Origin: Methanoregula sp. UBA64
Lineage (GTDB): Archaea; Halobacteriota; Methanomicrobia; Methanomicrobiales; Methanospirillaceae
Length of the DNA stretch: 64,000 bases
Direction: 5' to 3'
Assembly: GCF_002502735.1 (NCBI RefSeq)
Contig: NZ_DAQC01000006.1
Coordinates: forward strand, 62,001-126,000
The notes under the pieces are model-generated. The model had not been told where the DNA came from, ran no database searches, and was given only the letters and a program-made list of their open reading frames with translations. The position numbers and the translations under genes are program-made. This document shows positions 25,095 to 33,629 of the stretch, piece by piece. Numbering within the stretch: position 1 is the stretch's first letter; each line of letters begins with the position of its first letter.

Positions 25095-27026
25095 CTACCA
25101 GTAGTTATGCCAATCAACAAATCCTTCTGACAGTATACTCTGGGTGTCAATATTTACGATGGCATAGGCAAGTCCGTACTCGTTTGATGACAGATTGCCC
25201 ACGGGCATTGAAAGACGAATAATCCCGGTGTACGGATATGCCCATTCAATGGTTATCGGTCCATGTGAACTTTTGAGATAATCCCCAAATTTTTTATGTA
25301 TTGCTCCTGCGTTGGCTGCTGATGATAGATGAGAATCCCGCGTTGAAGTCGACGCTATCATAAGTGCATCGATTTTTTGTATTCCTGTGATTGATGGTGC
25401 GTCTGAGTATCCCGTGAAGTTTTTCGAGGGACTGAAATGAACGGTTGAAATCTTTTTTGACAATTCTTCTTTTGGAATAATCCAGGCTATGATAGGGGGC
25501 GGAGACGTCCGGGATGTCGTTGGTATTGTTGTAAGTGCGGTGGTCAGAGGATCCTGTAATTGCGAACCAGACATATACCAGATATCATTACCGCTGCTGT
25601 TAGAACCGCCGATTACCCAAATCCCATTCCGGAAAACTGCAAGACCGTGCTCGGACCGGGGACTGAACCCTGCATGCTCTGTTTCAAGAGTCCAGATTTT
25701 CCCATCTGCGGACGACCAGATCTCATTAAATTCATACGCAGGGAATACAGAAGGGTTCTTGGTTTCATGTGTCGGGCCGTTCGAACCGCCGCCAACAATC
25801 CAAAGTTTGTCGCCGAAAACCGTCACCGGTGTGAATTCCATTTGCTGAAACGGGGCACTGGCATTAACCAATGTCCTGATTTTCCCATCTGTGGACGACC
25901 AGATATCATTGTTCCGGTCGCCCCCGATCACCCAGAGACGATTGTCGAATGCTGCAACTCCTTCCCCAAGACGCAGACCGAAACTTACATTTGCCGTGGC
26001 GAGTTCCCAGTTTTTCCCGTCAGCTGATGACCAGACATCGTTATTCTGGTTGCCGCCGATCACCCAGAGGCGATTGTTAAATACCACAACTCCCGGGGAA
26101 TGGCGTGGATCAAAGCTCGCATTTGCCGTGACGAGTTCCCAGTTTTTCCCGTCAGTTGATGACCAGACATCGTTCATTAGCTGGTAATTTTCACCAGCCC
26201 CCCCGATGACCCAGATGCGGTTATCAAATTCTGTAACGCCCATTTTAACACGAGGACTAAAGTTTGCATGAGCCGTTTCAAGGGACCAGGTATTGCCGTC
26301 CGGAGATGACCACACGTCGTTCATGAAATTTTCTTCACGGCCCCCGATCACCCAGAGACGGTCATCAAACGTCACCGTTCCAAAGTAATTCCGCGATTCG
26401 AACGTTGCGTTGGATGTGATCTCAGTCCAGTTTCCATACGTGGACGTCGTCAGAGAAATAGGTGCAATTCCTTTGTTCTTTTCGGTTGTCTTTGTTTCCT
26501 GCGAATTGTTTTCTGAAATCATGTTGGTTGTGAAGTCCTGTGGAGAGGTTGGTTCGTTCCCGGAGGGTACGAGGAAGAACTGTTGCGTGCTTTTTGCAGT
26601 TATGTTGGGATTTAGAGATACGACCATCACGGTATATTTTCCGGGCACGGCCCCTTGTGAAGAAGGTGGAGAGCGCAAGGCGTAGGTCTCCCATTGCGAT
26701 GCAGTACTATTAACAGACCAGATGCTGATCCCGTTTTTTCCCGGTTGTATGGATACGTTTGACCAGAAAAATGATCCAATTCCCCCGGGGTTGGCATTGG
26801 CCGATTCGATTTGGAGATACAGAGAATCATTTGCCACTGCCAGGTTCGTTGTTCCGGTAATGTAAAACACCTCATCGACCGTGTGGTCGCCGACAGGATT
26901 GATGGTAATATAGGGCTGTGCGGGAAGTGCCGTTATACTCTGGGCCGGGACAGATCCCGCGCTGCACCACGGTATGAGGAAAAGGAGAGCGAGAAGCACA
27001 AGACCCGGGATTTTCATCGACATCAT
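25095..27026 (-). CDS. DUF3821-like domain plus kelch-repeat surface protein
   Basis: A 643-residue secreted protein. After the signal peptide comes a DUF3821-like domain (ITINPVGDHTVDEVFYITGT). Residues about 190-480 hold six kelch-type repeats with the core FDNRLWVIGG...NDVWSSTDGKNWEL, repeated about every 48 residues and nearly identical in places, so probably recently amplified. The C-terminal 150 residues lack an obvious anchor. The start at 27026 (MMSMKIPG) is chosen as the beginning of the signal peptide. It is followed within 8 bp by the 361-residue gene, and its start lies 35 bp after the end of the upstream membrane protein gene. Confidence 0.8.
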   Translation of the reverse strand: MMSMKIPGLVLLALLFLIPWCSAGSVPAQSITALPAQPYITINPVGDHTVDEVFYITGTTNLAVANDSLYLQIESANANPGGIGSFFWSNVSIQPGKNGISIWSVNSTASQWETYALRSPPSSQGAVPGKYTVMVVSLNPNITAKSTQQFFLVPSGNEPTSPQDFTTNMISENNSQETKTTEKNKGIAPISLTTSTYGNWTEITSNATFESRNYFGTVTFDDRLWVIGGREENFMNDVWSSPDGNTWSLETAHANFSPRVKMGVTEFDNRIWVIGGAGENYQLMNDVWSSTDGKNWELVTANASFDPRHSPGVVVFNNRLWVIGGNQNNDVWSSADGKNWELATANVSFGLRLGEGVAAFDNRLWVIGGDRNNDIWSSTDGKIRTLVNASAPFQQMEFTPVTVFGDKLWIVGGGSNGPTHETKNPSVFPAYEFNEIWSSADGKIWTLETEHAGFSPRSEHGLAVFRNGIWVIGGSNSSGNDIWYMSGSQLQDPLTTALTTIPTTSRTSPPPIIAWIIPKEELSKKISTVHFSPSKNFTGYSDAPSITGIQKIDALMIASTSTRDSHLSSAANAGAIHKKFGDYLKSSHGPITIEWAYPYTGIIRLSMPVGNLSSNEYGLAYAIVNIDTQSILSEGFVDWHNYW

Positions 27027-27061
27027 ATCGGGGCCATCGTTTTTGGTCCGTTCGTGAAGGA

Positions 27062-27667
27062 TCATTTTTCACCAGCACCGGCATCGCAGGACGAGACCCA
27101 GCCCAGCACGGCATAATACAGGAAGGCAATGAAAAAAACTTCAAGGTAAAATGCGCAGGCCCAGAGGGTACTGTACACCGTGGAGTTGAATGCGTAGACG
27201 GCATCCTGGAGATGCAGCACGCTTGCCAGGCCGTCGAATATCCAGCCGGACAGGGGGAACGTGGAGAAAAGCGGCGGAGACGGCTGCCCCGCGAGTCTCT
27301 CTCCCATGGTTGAGAAGAAGAACAGTGCCACGCCGACAAACGACATAAGGGTAAATACCTGCCAGGGATTTTTCGCACCGATCTTTTTCTCAAAGAAAGG
27401 ATAGGGGCCGATCACTGCAAGAGAGGAGAGTAAAAATATCAGGGAAAACGGCAGGAGGATGTTTTCCACGAGGCCCGGTCCTTTGAAGAGACCGCTGGAC
27501 AGGTACAGGATACCGATGACCGGAATAACCGGAAGCAGGGGCAGCCAGAATGGGACAGGATCGGCAATTTTTTTCAAGGCCAGGTACAGGACGGCGGGTA
27601 TGACAAAAATGAAAAGAAGGAACAGGATAATAACGGACAGGGGAAGTCCGAGAAGACCCGTTCCCAT
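27062..27667 (-). CDS. Polytopic membrane protein, paralogue of 28319-29002
   Basis: At least 201 residues and five hydrophobic spans, with a PLSGWIFDGLASVLHLQDAVYAFNSTVYSTLWACAFYLE segment and C-terminal FLYYAVLGW. The function is unknown. Homology to the paralogue continues 29 codons upstream of the ATG at 27667, as far as codon 27754, where the paralogue has GTG but this gene reads GTT (VDETKSGIPAA...). No ATG, GTG or TTG is in frame between that point and the upstream stop, so the annotated start is a compromise. The 5' region is also conserved with the paralogue. Confidence 0.65.
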   Translation of the reverse strand: MGTGLLGLPLSVIILFLLFIFVIPAVLYLALKKIADPVPFWLPLLPVIPVIGILYLSSGLFKGPGLVENILLPFSLIFLLSSLAVIGPYPFFEKKIGAKNPWQVFTLMSFVGVALFFFSTMGERLAGQPSPPLFSTFPLSGWIFDGLASVLHLQDAVYAFNSTVYSTLWACAFYLEVFFIAFLYYAVLGWVSSCDAGAGEK

Positions 27668-27824
27668 GATGATAAGGAGAACGGCAACGCCCAGAGCAAC
27701 GAGAACGGCCGGGTTTTTTATTGCCGCTGGAATCCCTGATTTCGTTTCGTCAACCGTGAGTATCCCCCTCCTTTAGGGCAGATCTTTACTGAATGAACCA
27801 TAGAACGATCCGGCACTTAACGTT

Positions 27825-27844
27825 TCTCGCCCGTTCGTTTACCG
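27825..27844 (-). promoter_or_regulatory. Shared surface-locus promoter motif, copy 1
   Basis: CGGTAAACGAACGGGCGAGA on the minus strand, within a 58-base block (27789-27846) that differs from 29033-29090 at about one base. The same 20-mer with one change stands at 33630 on the plus strand. It precedes the membrane protein gene at 27062-27667. Confidence 0.6.
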
Positions 27845-28054
27845 GTTCAAAAAACCGGGATGCTGACACGTCCACGCCTGCCAGTTCTGTTACGCACGTG
27901 TAACAAATTCCCGATCTCCCTACTATTTCTAAAAAAATCTTACTCATGATCAAAGGTACGAAGAGCAATGGTACCGTCTGCCGCGTTATTTATTGATCAC
28001 TCTGTTGCAGGATCGAATCCTCTGCTTCCTGATGTGGCAGATGCAGGCCGATAA

Positions 28055-28261
28055 TCATATGCCGGGATATTTCTTTGCGAGCCGATCGGTGAGGTAACAC
28101 AGGAATACTCCCAGTAAAACCGAGAGAAACACCACGACCTGGCAGGTCCGGCTATCCTGTCCTGCAACGAAGTTGCCAAGCAGGATGGAAATTATATAGA
28201 TTCCAAGTACGAAGATAACGGTGAAAGCCACATGAAAAATTTTGTTCGTTGTCATTTTCAT
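28055..28261 (-). CDS. Small membrane protein of unknown function
   Basis: A 68-residue protein with two predicted transmembrane helices (IFHVAFTVIFVLGIYIISILLG and VVVFLSVLLGVFLCYL) separated by a short loop with GQDSRTCQ, and a basic C-terminus (DRLAKKYPGI). No family is recognised. It lies between two paralogous membrane protein genes on the same strand; a GTCACA element about 50 bases before the start is the only notable upstream sequence. Confidence 0.6.
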   Translation of the reverse strand: MKMTTNKIFHVAFTVIFVLGIYIISILLGNFVAGQDSRTCQVVVFLSVLLGVFLCYLTDRLAKKYPGI

Positions 28262-28318
28262 CTCTGCTCCCTGCTTTTCTCATAGGATTGCATGTTTTTT
28301 CCTGACTTTGTCACATGG

Positions 28319-29002
28319 TTACTGCCGGCCCGTATTGGTATCCCCGGGGAAACGCCGGCCCAGCACTGCATAATACACGATCGCGATAACCAGAATCTCT
28401 AAGTAAAACCCGCACACCCAGAGCGTTCTGTACACGGGGGAGTAATATGCGTACACGAGATCCGAGGCATGCAGGAGATTTACAAGGCCGTCAAAGATCC
28501 AGCCGGTCAGGGGCAGCGAAGAGGAAAATGCCGGCCACGGCCTGCCCACGTAGATCTCGCCCAAAGTTGTCATAAGGAAAAGGGTTGCACCGATAAACGC
28601 CGCGGAGCAAAGGACTATCCAGGAATTTTTTATCCGGATCCTTTTTTCGAACGCCGGGTAAGGGCTGATCACCGCAAACGTTGAGATCAGGAGACAGAGG
28701 GTAAACAGAACCAGGTCATTTCCATAGGTATCGCTCCGTGAAAAAACACCGGTGTATATGAAATCGATGACCAGGATGGCAAAGAGCGGGAACAGCCAGA
28801 GCGGGATGGGATTGAGGATTCTTTTGAGGCCGCAGTAGAGGAGGAGCGGGATGATAAACACGAAGAGAACAAACAGGAGGATCTCTACCGGTGGCAATCC
28901 TGTAAACCACGTTGCTGTTATAAAAATGAATATTCCCAGCGCAAAAGAGAGGATCTGATGATCGGTTACCTGATTTTTTGGAATTTCGTTTTCGTCCACC
29001 AC
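28319..29002 (-). CDS. Polytopic membrane protein, paralogue of 27062-27667
   Basis: A 227-residue protein with five or six transmembrane spans. It shares with its paralogue the segments FVIPLLLYCGLKRILNPIPLWLFPL, PYPAFEKRI(R/G)..KN, and LPLTGWIFDGLVNLLHASDLVYAYYSPVYRTLWVCGFYLE, ending VYYAVLGRR. The start is a GTG (29002) followed by a second GTG, with GGAGGA eight bases upstream. The function is unknown. The surrounding duplication suggests tandem amplification of a gene with its promoter. Confidence 0.7.
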   Translation of the reverse strand: MVDENEIPKNQVTDHQILSFALGIFIFITATWFTGLPPVEILLFVLFVFIIPLLLYCGLKRILNPIPLWLFPLFAILVIDFIYTGVFSRSDTYGNDLVLFTLCLLISTFAVISPYPAFEKRIRIKNSWIVLCSAAFIGATLFLMTTLGEIYVGRPWPAFSSSLPLTGWIFDGLVNLLHASDLVYAYYSPVYRTLWVCGFYLEILVIAIVYYAVLGRRFPGDTNTGRQ

Positions 29003-29068
29003 GAATCTTCCTCCGTTAAGGGCATAACCATCCTGAATGAACCATAGAACGATCCGGCACTTAACTTT

Positions 29069-29088
29069 TCTCGCCCGTTCGTTTACCG
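29069..29088 (-). promoter_or_regulatory. Shared surface-locus promoter motif, copy 2
   Basis: CGGTAAACGAACGGGCGAGA on the minus strand, identical to copy 1. It stands 67 bases before the GTG at 29002 and overlaps the 3' end of the propeller gene at 29083. Confidence 0.6.
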
Positions 29089-30372
29089 GTTTTTACGACC
29101 GGTGCGGTGTTTCCGGATCGCCATTACAAGACCGATACTCAGAATGATCGCCGCAAGGATTGTCGCAGGCCCGGAACCTGCGGGGGCCGGTTCCGAAAAG
29201 GTGTAGAATGCAGAGGCTGTTCTGTTCTCCGTGTGCGGGGTAGTGGCAACAGGAACCCCCGGGGTCGATTGAACCGGTGCCGGGGTATCTATCGCAAAAA
29301 TGTGGACGTACCCGTCTTTGATTGTCTGGTTGTCCGGGTTTGCGTACAGGATCCGGTTATTGTTCAGACCCAGCAGCATCGGGTGCCGGGTTCCCGGTTC
29401 GAACAGCACGCTCTCGCCGGTTGCAATGTTGTAAATCACCACCTGCCGGGTTTTTTCCCGGGTATCGTCATAGAGCGCGTACATCTCCCATGCAATGTAA
29501 TTTCCCGAAAGGTACGGTACGGCAGCGTAATAATTGGGATCGCTGATCCGGTATTCGGTCCCTGTTGTCAGGTTGTAGAGATAGATCTCGTGCGGGCCGT
29601 CGCGCAGGTCCGCCCAGACAACATAATTTCCCGAGACCTGCGGGTAGTGCTGGACGCCCCGAGCCGTACAGAGGGGCCGTTCCGTGTTGTTCGTTAAATC
29701 GAAAAGATAAATATCGCCGGCTCCCGGCTCGCTGCGCTTGTCCACCCAGACAACGTACGAATCGTCCATGGCGGGCATTGCCTTTTTCCCGGGATCTGTT
29801 GCAATATCCCGCAGGGTCCGGTCGGTCAGGTTGTACAGGACAATATCGGAATCTTCCGACGGGTAGAGTTTCTGCTTGGCCCAGACTACCCGGTCCCCGA
29901 AGATGAATGGATCGCGGTTCGGCCGCTGGATACTCAGATCAGCGGTGCCATCAGCAGTGAGGGGAGTAACCTTCTCCGTACGATCGTCGTACATGAAGAG
30001 ATTGAAGTCATACTCTGCATTCCAGACCACCCGTCCGTCCGCAAAACCAAACGGTGTCTGGAAAAGGTACTGAAATTCCTGCGAAGGGGATGTGGCGACA
30101 ATCCTTGTGGTCCCGTCCGTCAGGTTCATCAGGTAGACGGTGAGGGAAAAATTCGAACTGTTTGCCTGTCCCCAGATGAACTTCTCCCAGACCATCTGGT
30201 CACGATCGATGGCAACACCCTCCGGATAGGTATAATTTGGTTTGCCGGAGTCGTCTTCGGTGATGTAAGGGGAATAGACGGGAATATCGGTACCGGAGAG
30301 TGTAGCAGCAACGGGAGATATCACGAGGCAGAGGAGAATGATAATCCCGCACAGGTACAGGAAAATTTTCAT
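29083..30372 (-). CDS. TolB-like beta-propeller surface protein
   Basis: A 429-residue secreted protein. The signal peptide is MKIFLYLCGIIILLCLVISPVAA. Residues about 30-370 hold six blades of the pattern DIVLYNLTDRTLRDIAT, DIYLFDLTNNTERPLCT, EIYLYNLTTGTEYRIS, each followed by GNYVVWADLRDG, as in TolB-type propellers of archaeal surface proteins. A short linker leads to a C-terminal hydrophobic helix (GPATILAAIILSIGLVMAI) and a basic tail (RKHRTGRKNR), which anchors it in the membrane. The function is unknown, probably cell-surface binding. Confidence 0.83.
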   Translation of the reverse strand: MKIFLYLCGIIILLCLVISPVAATLSGTDIPVYSPYITEDDSGKPNYTYPEGVAIDRDQMVWEKFIWGQANSSNFSLTVYLMNLTDGTTRIVATSPSQEFQYLFQTPFGFADGRVVWNAEYDFNLFMYDDRTEKVTPLTADGTADLSIQRPNRDPFIFGDRVVWAKQKLYPSEDSDIVLYNLTDRTLRDIATDPGKKAMPAMDDSYVVWVDKRSEPGAGDIYLFDLTNNTERPLCTARGVQHYPQVSGNYVVWADLRDGPHEIYLYNLTTGTEYRISDPNYYAAVPYLSGNYIAWEMYALYDDTREKTRQVVIYNIATGESVLFEPGTRHPMLLGLNNNRILYANPDNQTIKDGYVHIFAIDTPAPVQSTPGVPVATTPHTENRTASAFYTFSEPAPAGSGPATILAAIILSIGLVMAIRKHRTGRKNR

Positions 30373-30503
30373 GGGTCTTTGATCCTCCGCAGGGAATTTG
30401 TCAGCATTACCCGTGGTACAGAAATAAAAAGATCAGGACATTGAGATTTTACCCGGGTTATCTGATCCGTCATCATGGTACATCCGGTAAATTCATCTTA
30501 AAA

Positions 30504-30526
30504 GTTCTGTGACAGGATTTTATCAA
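30504..30526. promoter_or_regulatory. Shared GTTCTGTGACA element upstream of the winged-helix regulator
   Basis: GTTCTGTGACA-NN-ATTTTANCAA; it matches 32596-32618 at 20 of 23 positions. It lies 36 bases before the ATG at 30562, so it is well placed as an operator or as the -35/-50 part of the promoter. Confidence 0.4.
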
Positions 30527-30561
30527 ATAGATTAAAGAGCGATATCCGGGAAAGTAAACCT

Positions 30562-31434
30562 ATGGACGGGAAACGCGGTGCGTTCAGGATTGCGTGCCGC
30601 ATTGCGTATTACGGGGTTATTCTCCTCATCGTCCTGTTCGTTCTCTATTCTTTCCTGAACTGGGTGACTATTTTTTTATGGGGGGACCCCTCCGCCCTGC
30701 GGGGCGAACCCCGTATGTTCCATCCCCCGCAGATCGTGATCCTCCACTACGCGAGCATGATCTCCCCGGAGTTCGGGCAGATCATTGTCGCGCTGCTCTT
30801 CTCGGGGTGCCTGGTCTTTGCGTACTTCGGGTACCGCCAGCTTACCCGGAAAAATTCCCTTGACCATCCCACACGCAACCATATCGCAGGTTATATCCGC
30901 TCCCATCCCGGCAGTCATTTTGGCTCGATACTGCGGGGCACCGGGATCAACCGGGGAACGCTCTTTTACCATCTCGGCCAGCTTGCCATGCTCGGTCTCG
31001 TACACGAGGTACGGGTCCGGGGCCTGACCCGGTACTTCATACAGGGAAGCGGTCTTTCGGATCTCGAAGAAAAGATCCTGATCCACCGGGACAACCGCGT
31101 ACGCTGCTGGATTCTCGATATGCTCGAACAGGTACCGGCAGTATCGCGGACGGAAATGAAAAAACGCCTCGGGATCTCCGGGCCGGCGCTCTGGTACCAT
31201 ATGCAGCTGCTTATCCGGGACGGGATAGTACGTACAGAACAGGCAAAAGGGACGGTGGGAAAACCTGTCGGGTATTCGCTCACCCGGGAGGCTGTCGGTA
31301 TCCTGGAACCCGGTGACCGGATTGCCGGTGCCGCTATGCCGGATAAACCCGGCCCTGGTTCTGCCCAATCCCTTTCGGAGGGATTTGCTGCGAAGACGAA
31401 TACGGGAACCAGCGATGAGATAAAAGTTCATTAA
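30562..31434 (+). CDS. Membrane-tethered tandem winged-helix transcription regulator
   Basis: A 290-residue protein with two N-terminal transmembrane spans (YYGVILLIVLFVLYSFLNWVTIFLW and IIVALLFSGCLVFAYFGY) enclosing an outer loop of about 40 residues. Two winged-helix domains follow inside: residues about 105-165 (RNHIAGYIRSHPGSHFGSIL, then GINRGTLFYHLGQLAMLGLV) and about 180-245 (ISGPALWYHMQLLIRDGIV). This is a one-component regulator that could sense an outside signal directly. The tail is low complexity. It lies amid surface-protein genes and is the only plus-strand gene for 10 kb upstream, so it may control them; this is inference. Confidence 0.8.
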   Translation: MDGKRGAFRIACRIAYYGVILLIVLFVLYSFLNWVTIFLWGDPSALRGEPRMFHPPQIVILHYASMISPEFGQIIVALLFSGCLVFAYFGYRQLTRKNSLDHPTRNHIAGYIRSHPGSHFGSILRGTGINRGTLFYHLGQLAMLGLVHEVRVRGLTRYFIQGSGLSDLEEKILIHRDNRVRCWILDMLEQVPAVSRTEMKKRLGISGPALWYHMQLLIRDGIVRTEQAKGTVGKPVGYSLTREAVGILEPGDRIAGAAMPDKPGPGSAQSLSEGFAAKTNTGTSDEIKVH

Positions 31435-31512
31435 ACCGCCTGTCGCGTAAAAAAAACGGTGTCTTCAGGCCCGGCCCATTATTGACCTGCACCCTTGTGG
31501 ATATCGGGAGGA

Positions 31513-31540
31513 GGCCGGGTGCCCGGCCGTCTTTTCTTTC
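31513..31540 (+). terminator. Hairpin plus T-rich tract between convergent genes
   Basis: GGCCGGG and CCCGGCC pair perfectly around two central bases (effectively a 6-bp stem with a 4-base loop) and are followed by GTCTTTTCTTTC. It lies between the stops at 31434 and 31587. Confidence 0.5.
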
Positions 31541-31586
31541 TGGCAGCCGATATCGGCATAATTATCCCCGGTGGTCCCTCTCTCCC

Positions 31587-32510
31587 TCAACACGGGTTCG
31601 CCGGTGGCTTCGTCCACGTTCTCCGGTATTCCTGAACGTTGCCGGATACGGAATCGACAACAACGGTAAAACCATCATTCTCACAGGCCGGTTTACCGGC
31701 CCGGTCGTTTGAATACAGGAACACGTACTGGCCCGCGACACCTGAGTCCGGCATCCCCAGATCATCGTACCGCGACTGTACAAGACCGAGACGGGAATTT
31801 CCTGTGCGGTTCTGTACCTCGGCCCGGGCCGTTGTCTCGGCCGCATTCATGGACACCACCGGCTCTGCCGGCCGCCCAAAGCGTGTCGGGCCGTTCAGGG
31901 CGTACCAGTCAAGCACGCCATCATCCGGGGATAATGCACCGTGGACCAGTTCCGTATCCCCGGCATAGAGGCGGAATTCCCAGGACCGGTCGTACCGGAT
32001 CCCGTCGTTGTACTTCATCTGTACCCGATCGACTGAACCCGGGGGAAACGCTGAGCGGGCCCGGGTCTTTGCCTCATCGATCGTAATGCCGGCGTTTTCC
32101 TGTGCGGGCGTATAGAGATCCCCGGTTACTGCATCCACCCATGCAGTCCGGTTGAGTGAAGATGGTGCGCCGTTTTTCGGGATAAGGGAAAATTCGTACA
32201 GGAGCTTTCCGTAAGACTGACTGGTGAGGTTGACAGCTGCAATAGAATAGTACATGGGGTAGTCTTCCATCACGAGCGCCGATGCATTTTCCACGGTTAT
32301 GTTTATCCGGGGTGACGGTTGGGGTGCTTGTGTTTCTGTGACTATAGGGGTTGAAGACGGGGCTGCGGATGCCGGGGAGGAGGCTGTCGGGCCTGCCCGC
32401 GGGGGCTGTCCCTGTACGGCACCGGAAAAATAACACGCCAGGGTAACCCCTGCGATACAGCAGATGGCGGTAACAACCACAATCACATATACCTGTTTCC
32501 TTTGATCCAT
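31587..32510 (-). CDS. Membrane-anchored secreted protein with PepSY-like regions
   Basis: A 307-residue protein with an N-terminal anchor (QVYVIVVVTAICCIAGVTLACYFSG), a Pro/Ser/Thr-rich linker to about residue 70, and a periplasm-like domain. Two segments resemble PepSY units: TAWVDAVTGDLYTPAQENAGITIDEAKTRA and DGFTVVVDSVSGNVQEYRRTW. The function is unknown. The ATG at 32510 (MDQRKQ) is preferred to an upstream start because the anchor begins there. A 9-bp inverted repeat lies 21-49 bases upstream. Confidence 0.7.
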   Translation of the reverse strand: MDQRKQVYVIVVVTAICCIAGVTLACYFSGAVQGQPPRAGPTASSPASAAPSSTPIVTETQAPQPSPRINITVENASALVMEDYPMYYSIAAVNLTSQSYGKLLYEFSLIPKNGAPSSLNRTAWVDAVTGDLYTPAQENAGITIDEAKTRARSAFPPGSVDRVQMKYNDGIRYDRSWEFRLYAGDTELVHGALSPDDGVLDWYALNGPTRFGRPAEPVVSMNAAETTARAEVQNRTGNSRLGLVQSRYDDLGMPDSGVAGQYVFLYSNDRAGKPACENDGFTVVVDSVSGNVQEYRRTWTKPPANPC

Positions 32511-32530
32511 GTCTCTTAACTCTCCTGCAG

Positions 32531-32559
32531 GTACAGCCCGGCTGAAATGAGGGCTGTAC
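32531..32559. promoter_or_regulatory. 9-bp inverted repeat before the PepSY-like gene
   Basis: GTACAGCCC and GGGCTGTAC form a perfect dyad with an 11-base centre, so the half-site centres are 20 bases apart (two helical turns). It begins 21 bases upstream of the ATG at 32510, a position suited to repression. Confidence 0.45.
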
Positions 32560-32595
32560 ACTTCCAACAACACCTTTTTTTAAAGAAATAAACGG

Positions 32596-32618
32596 GTTCT
32601 GTGACACAATTTTACCAA
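32596..32618. promoter_or_regulatory. Second GTTCTGTGACA element
   Basis: Matches 30504-30526 at 20 of 23 positions. It lies in the gap between the 3' end of the regulator at 32716 and the start of the gene at 32510, so it could act on the latter. Confidence 0.35.
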
Positions 32619-32715
32619 CCGGAAGATCCCCCCGGGTAGAAAAGAGGGATCGATAACCTCCGCGGGATCTCCCGGACATTTCTTGAAGGTAATTCTGCCG
32701 GTCTTTCCGGAACAA

Positions 32716-33504
32716 TTATTCGGGCCCGTCCGCACCGGTCCCGCTCTCCTGCGGGTAGTATGTGTGCAGCGCACGTACCGCATCCGGGGCTATCGAGTAC
32801 TGCACCGTTCTTCCGGACTTTGTTACTTCGAGCACCCCGGCATCGCGGAGACGGTTCGTGTGCCAGGTCACGGCTGCCCCGGAGATCCCCAGCACTTTTT
32901 CGAGATCGCTCCGGGTCGTTGCCGGGTTCTGGATCAGGTACTCGCAGATGAGCCGGTCCCTGCTGTTATGCAGGAGAGCGAGGATCTTCTGCTCGGACCC
33001 GGAGAATCTCCCGGAGTTCTCGAAGTACCGGGTATCGGATCCGGTTTTTGCCACCGAAATTTTCCCGGTCATTTTCAGCAGCGCAAGATGGTACCGGAGC
33101 GTGCTCCGGGCGATCCCGGTCTGCCGGGCAAGCTCGTTGAAGAATATCCCGGGGTTTGTTGCAATTGCCTCGTAAATCCGTGAGCGCGTGGCGTTTGTGA
33201 GCACGTTTGCCATCGTGATCTTCCGGTAACCAAGGTACGCGAACATCTTGATAAAAAAGAACAGTTCGAGGGGATAGAGCAGGAGCGGCGACAGAGATAA
33301 TGCAACAGCCGTCAGCATGTCCCGGGGCGGGAGGTCCCAGAACGAGATCGGCACCATTTCAAGCGGAGTGCTGTTTGCAATGTCTGCATCGGTTGCCGGC
33401 TCGACAACGTATCCGTTGCTGGCGAGACCGGACATCGGTACGGCAAAGAAGAGGACGAGCAGGCAGGCTGCCGCGATCACAATGCCGAGCCGGTCAATGT
33501 CCAT
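32716..33504 (-). CDS. Membrane-tethered tandem winged-helix transcription regulator
   Basis: A 262-residue relative of the regulator at 30562, with the same design: first transmembrane span (LGIVIAAACLLVLFFAVPMSGLA), an outer segment of about 50 residues, a second span (MLTAVALSLSPLLLYPLELFFFI), then two winged-helix domains at about 95-155 (GIARSTLRYHLALLKMTGKI) and 180-245 (ISGAAVTWHTNRLRDAGVLEV). The conserved KITMANVLTNATRSRIYEAI precedes the first helix. It faces the 446-residue surface protein gene divergently (gap 213 bp) and may regulate it. Confidence 0.8.
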   Translation of the reverse strand: MDIDRLGIVIAAACLLVLFFAVPMSGLASNGYVVEPATDADIANSTPLEMVPISFWDLPPRDMLTAVALSLSPLLLYPLELFFFIKMFAYLGYRKITMANVLTNATRSRIYEAIATNPGIFFNELARQTGIARSTLRYHLALLKMTGKISVAKTGSDTRYFENSGRFSGSEQKILALLHNSRDRLICEYLIQNPATTRSDLEKVLGISGAAVTWHTNRLRDAGVLEVTKSGRTVQYSIAPDAVRALHTYYPQESGTGADGPE

Positions 33505-33629
33505 GAAAGGAATATGTGCGGGGCGGGGGACTTGAGCATTATGATCCGGTTTTTCCCGGGAAAAAACACGGGTGGCGGTACGGGAATACTATGCGGTTTT
33601 GTTCTGCGCCGGTTTTCAGGGCTCGCGTA

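Noticed and set aside
28005..28030. tRNA T-arm-like AGGATCGAATCCT
   Set aside because: It lacks the TTC of the T-loop, and no acceptor, D or anticodon arm can be folded around it.
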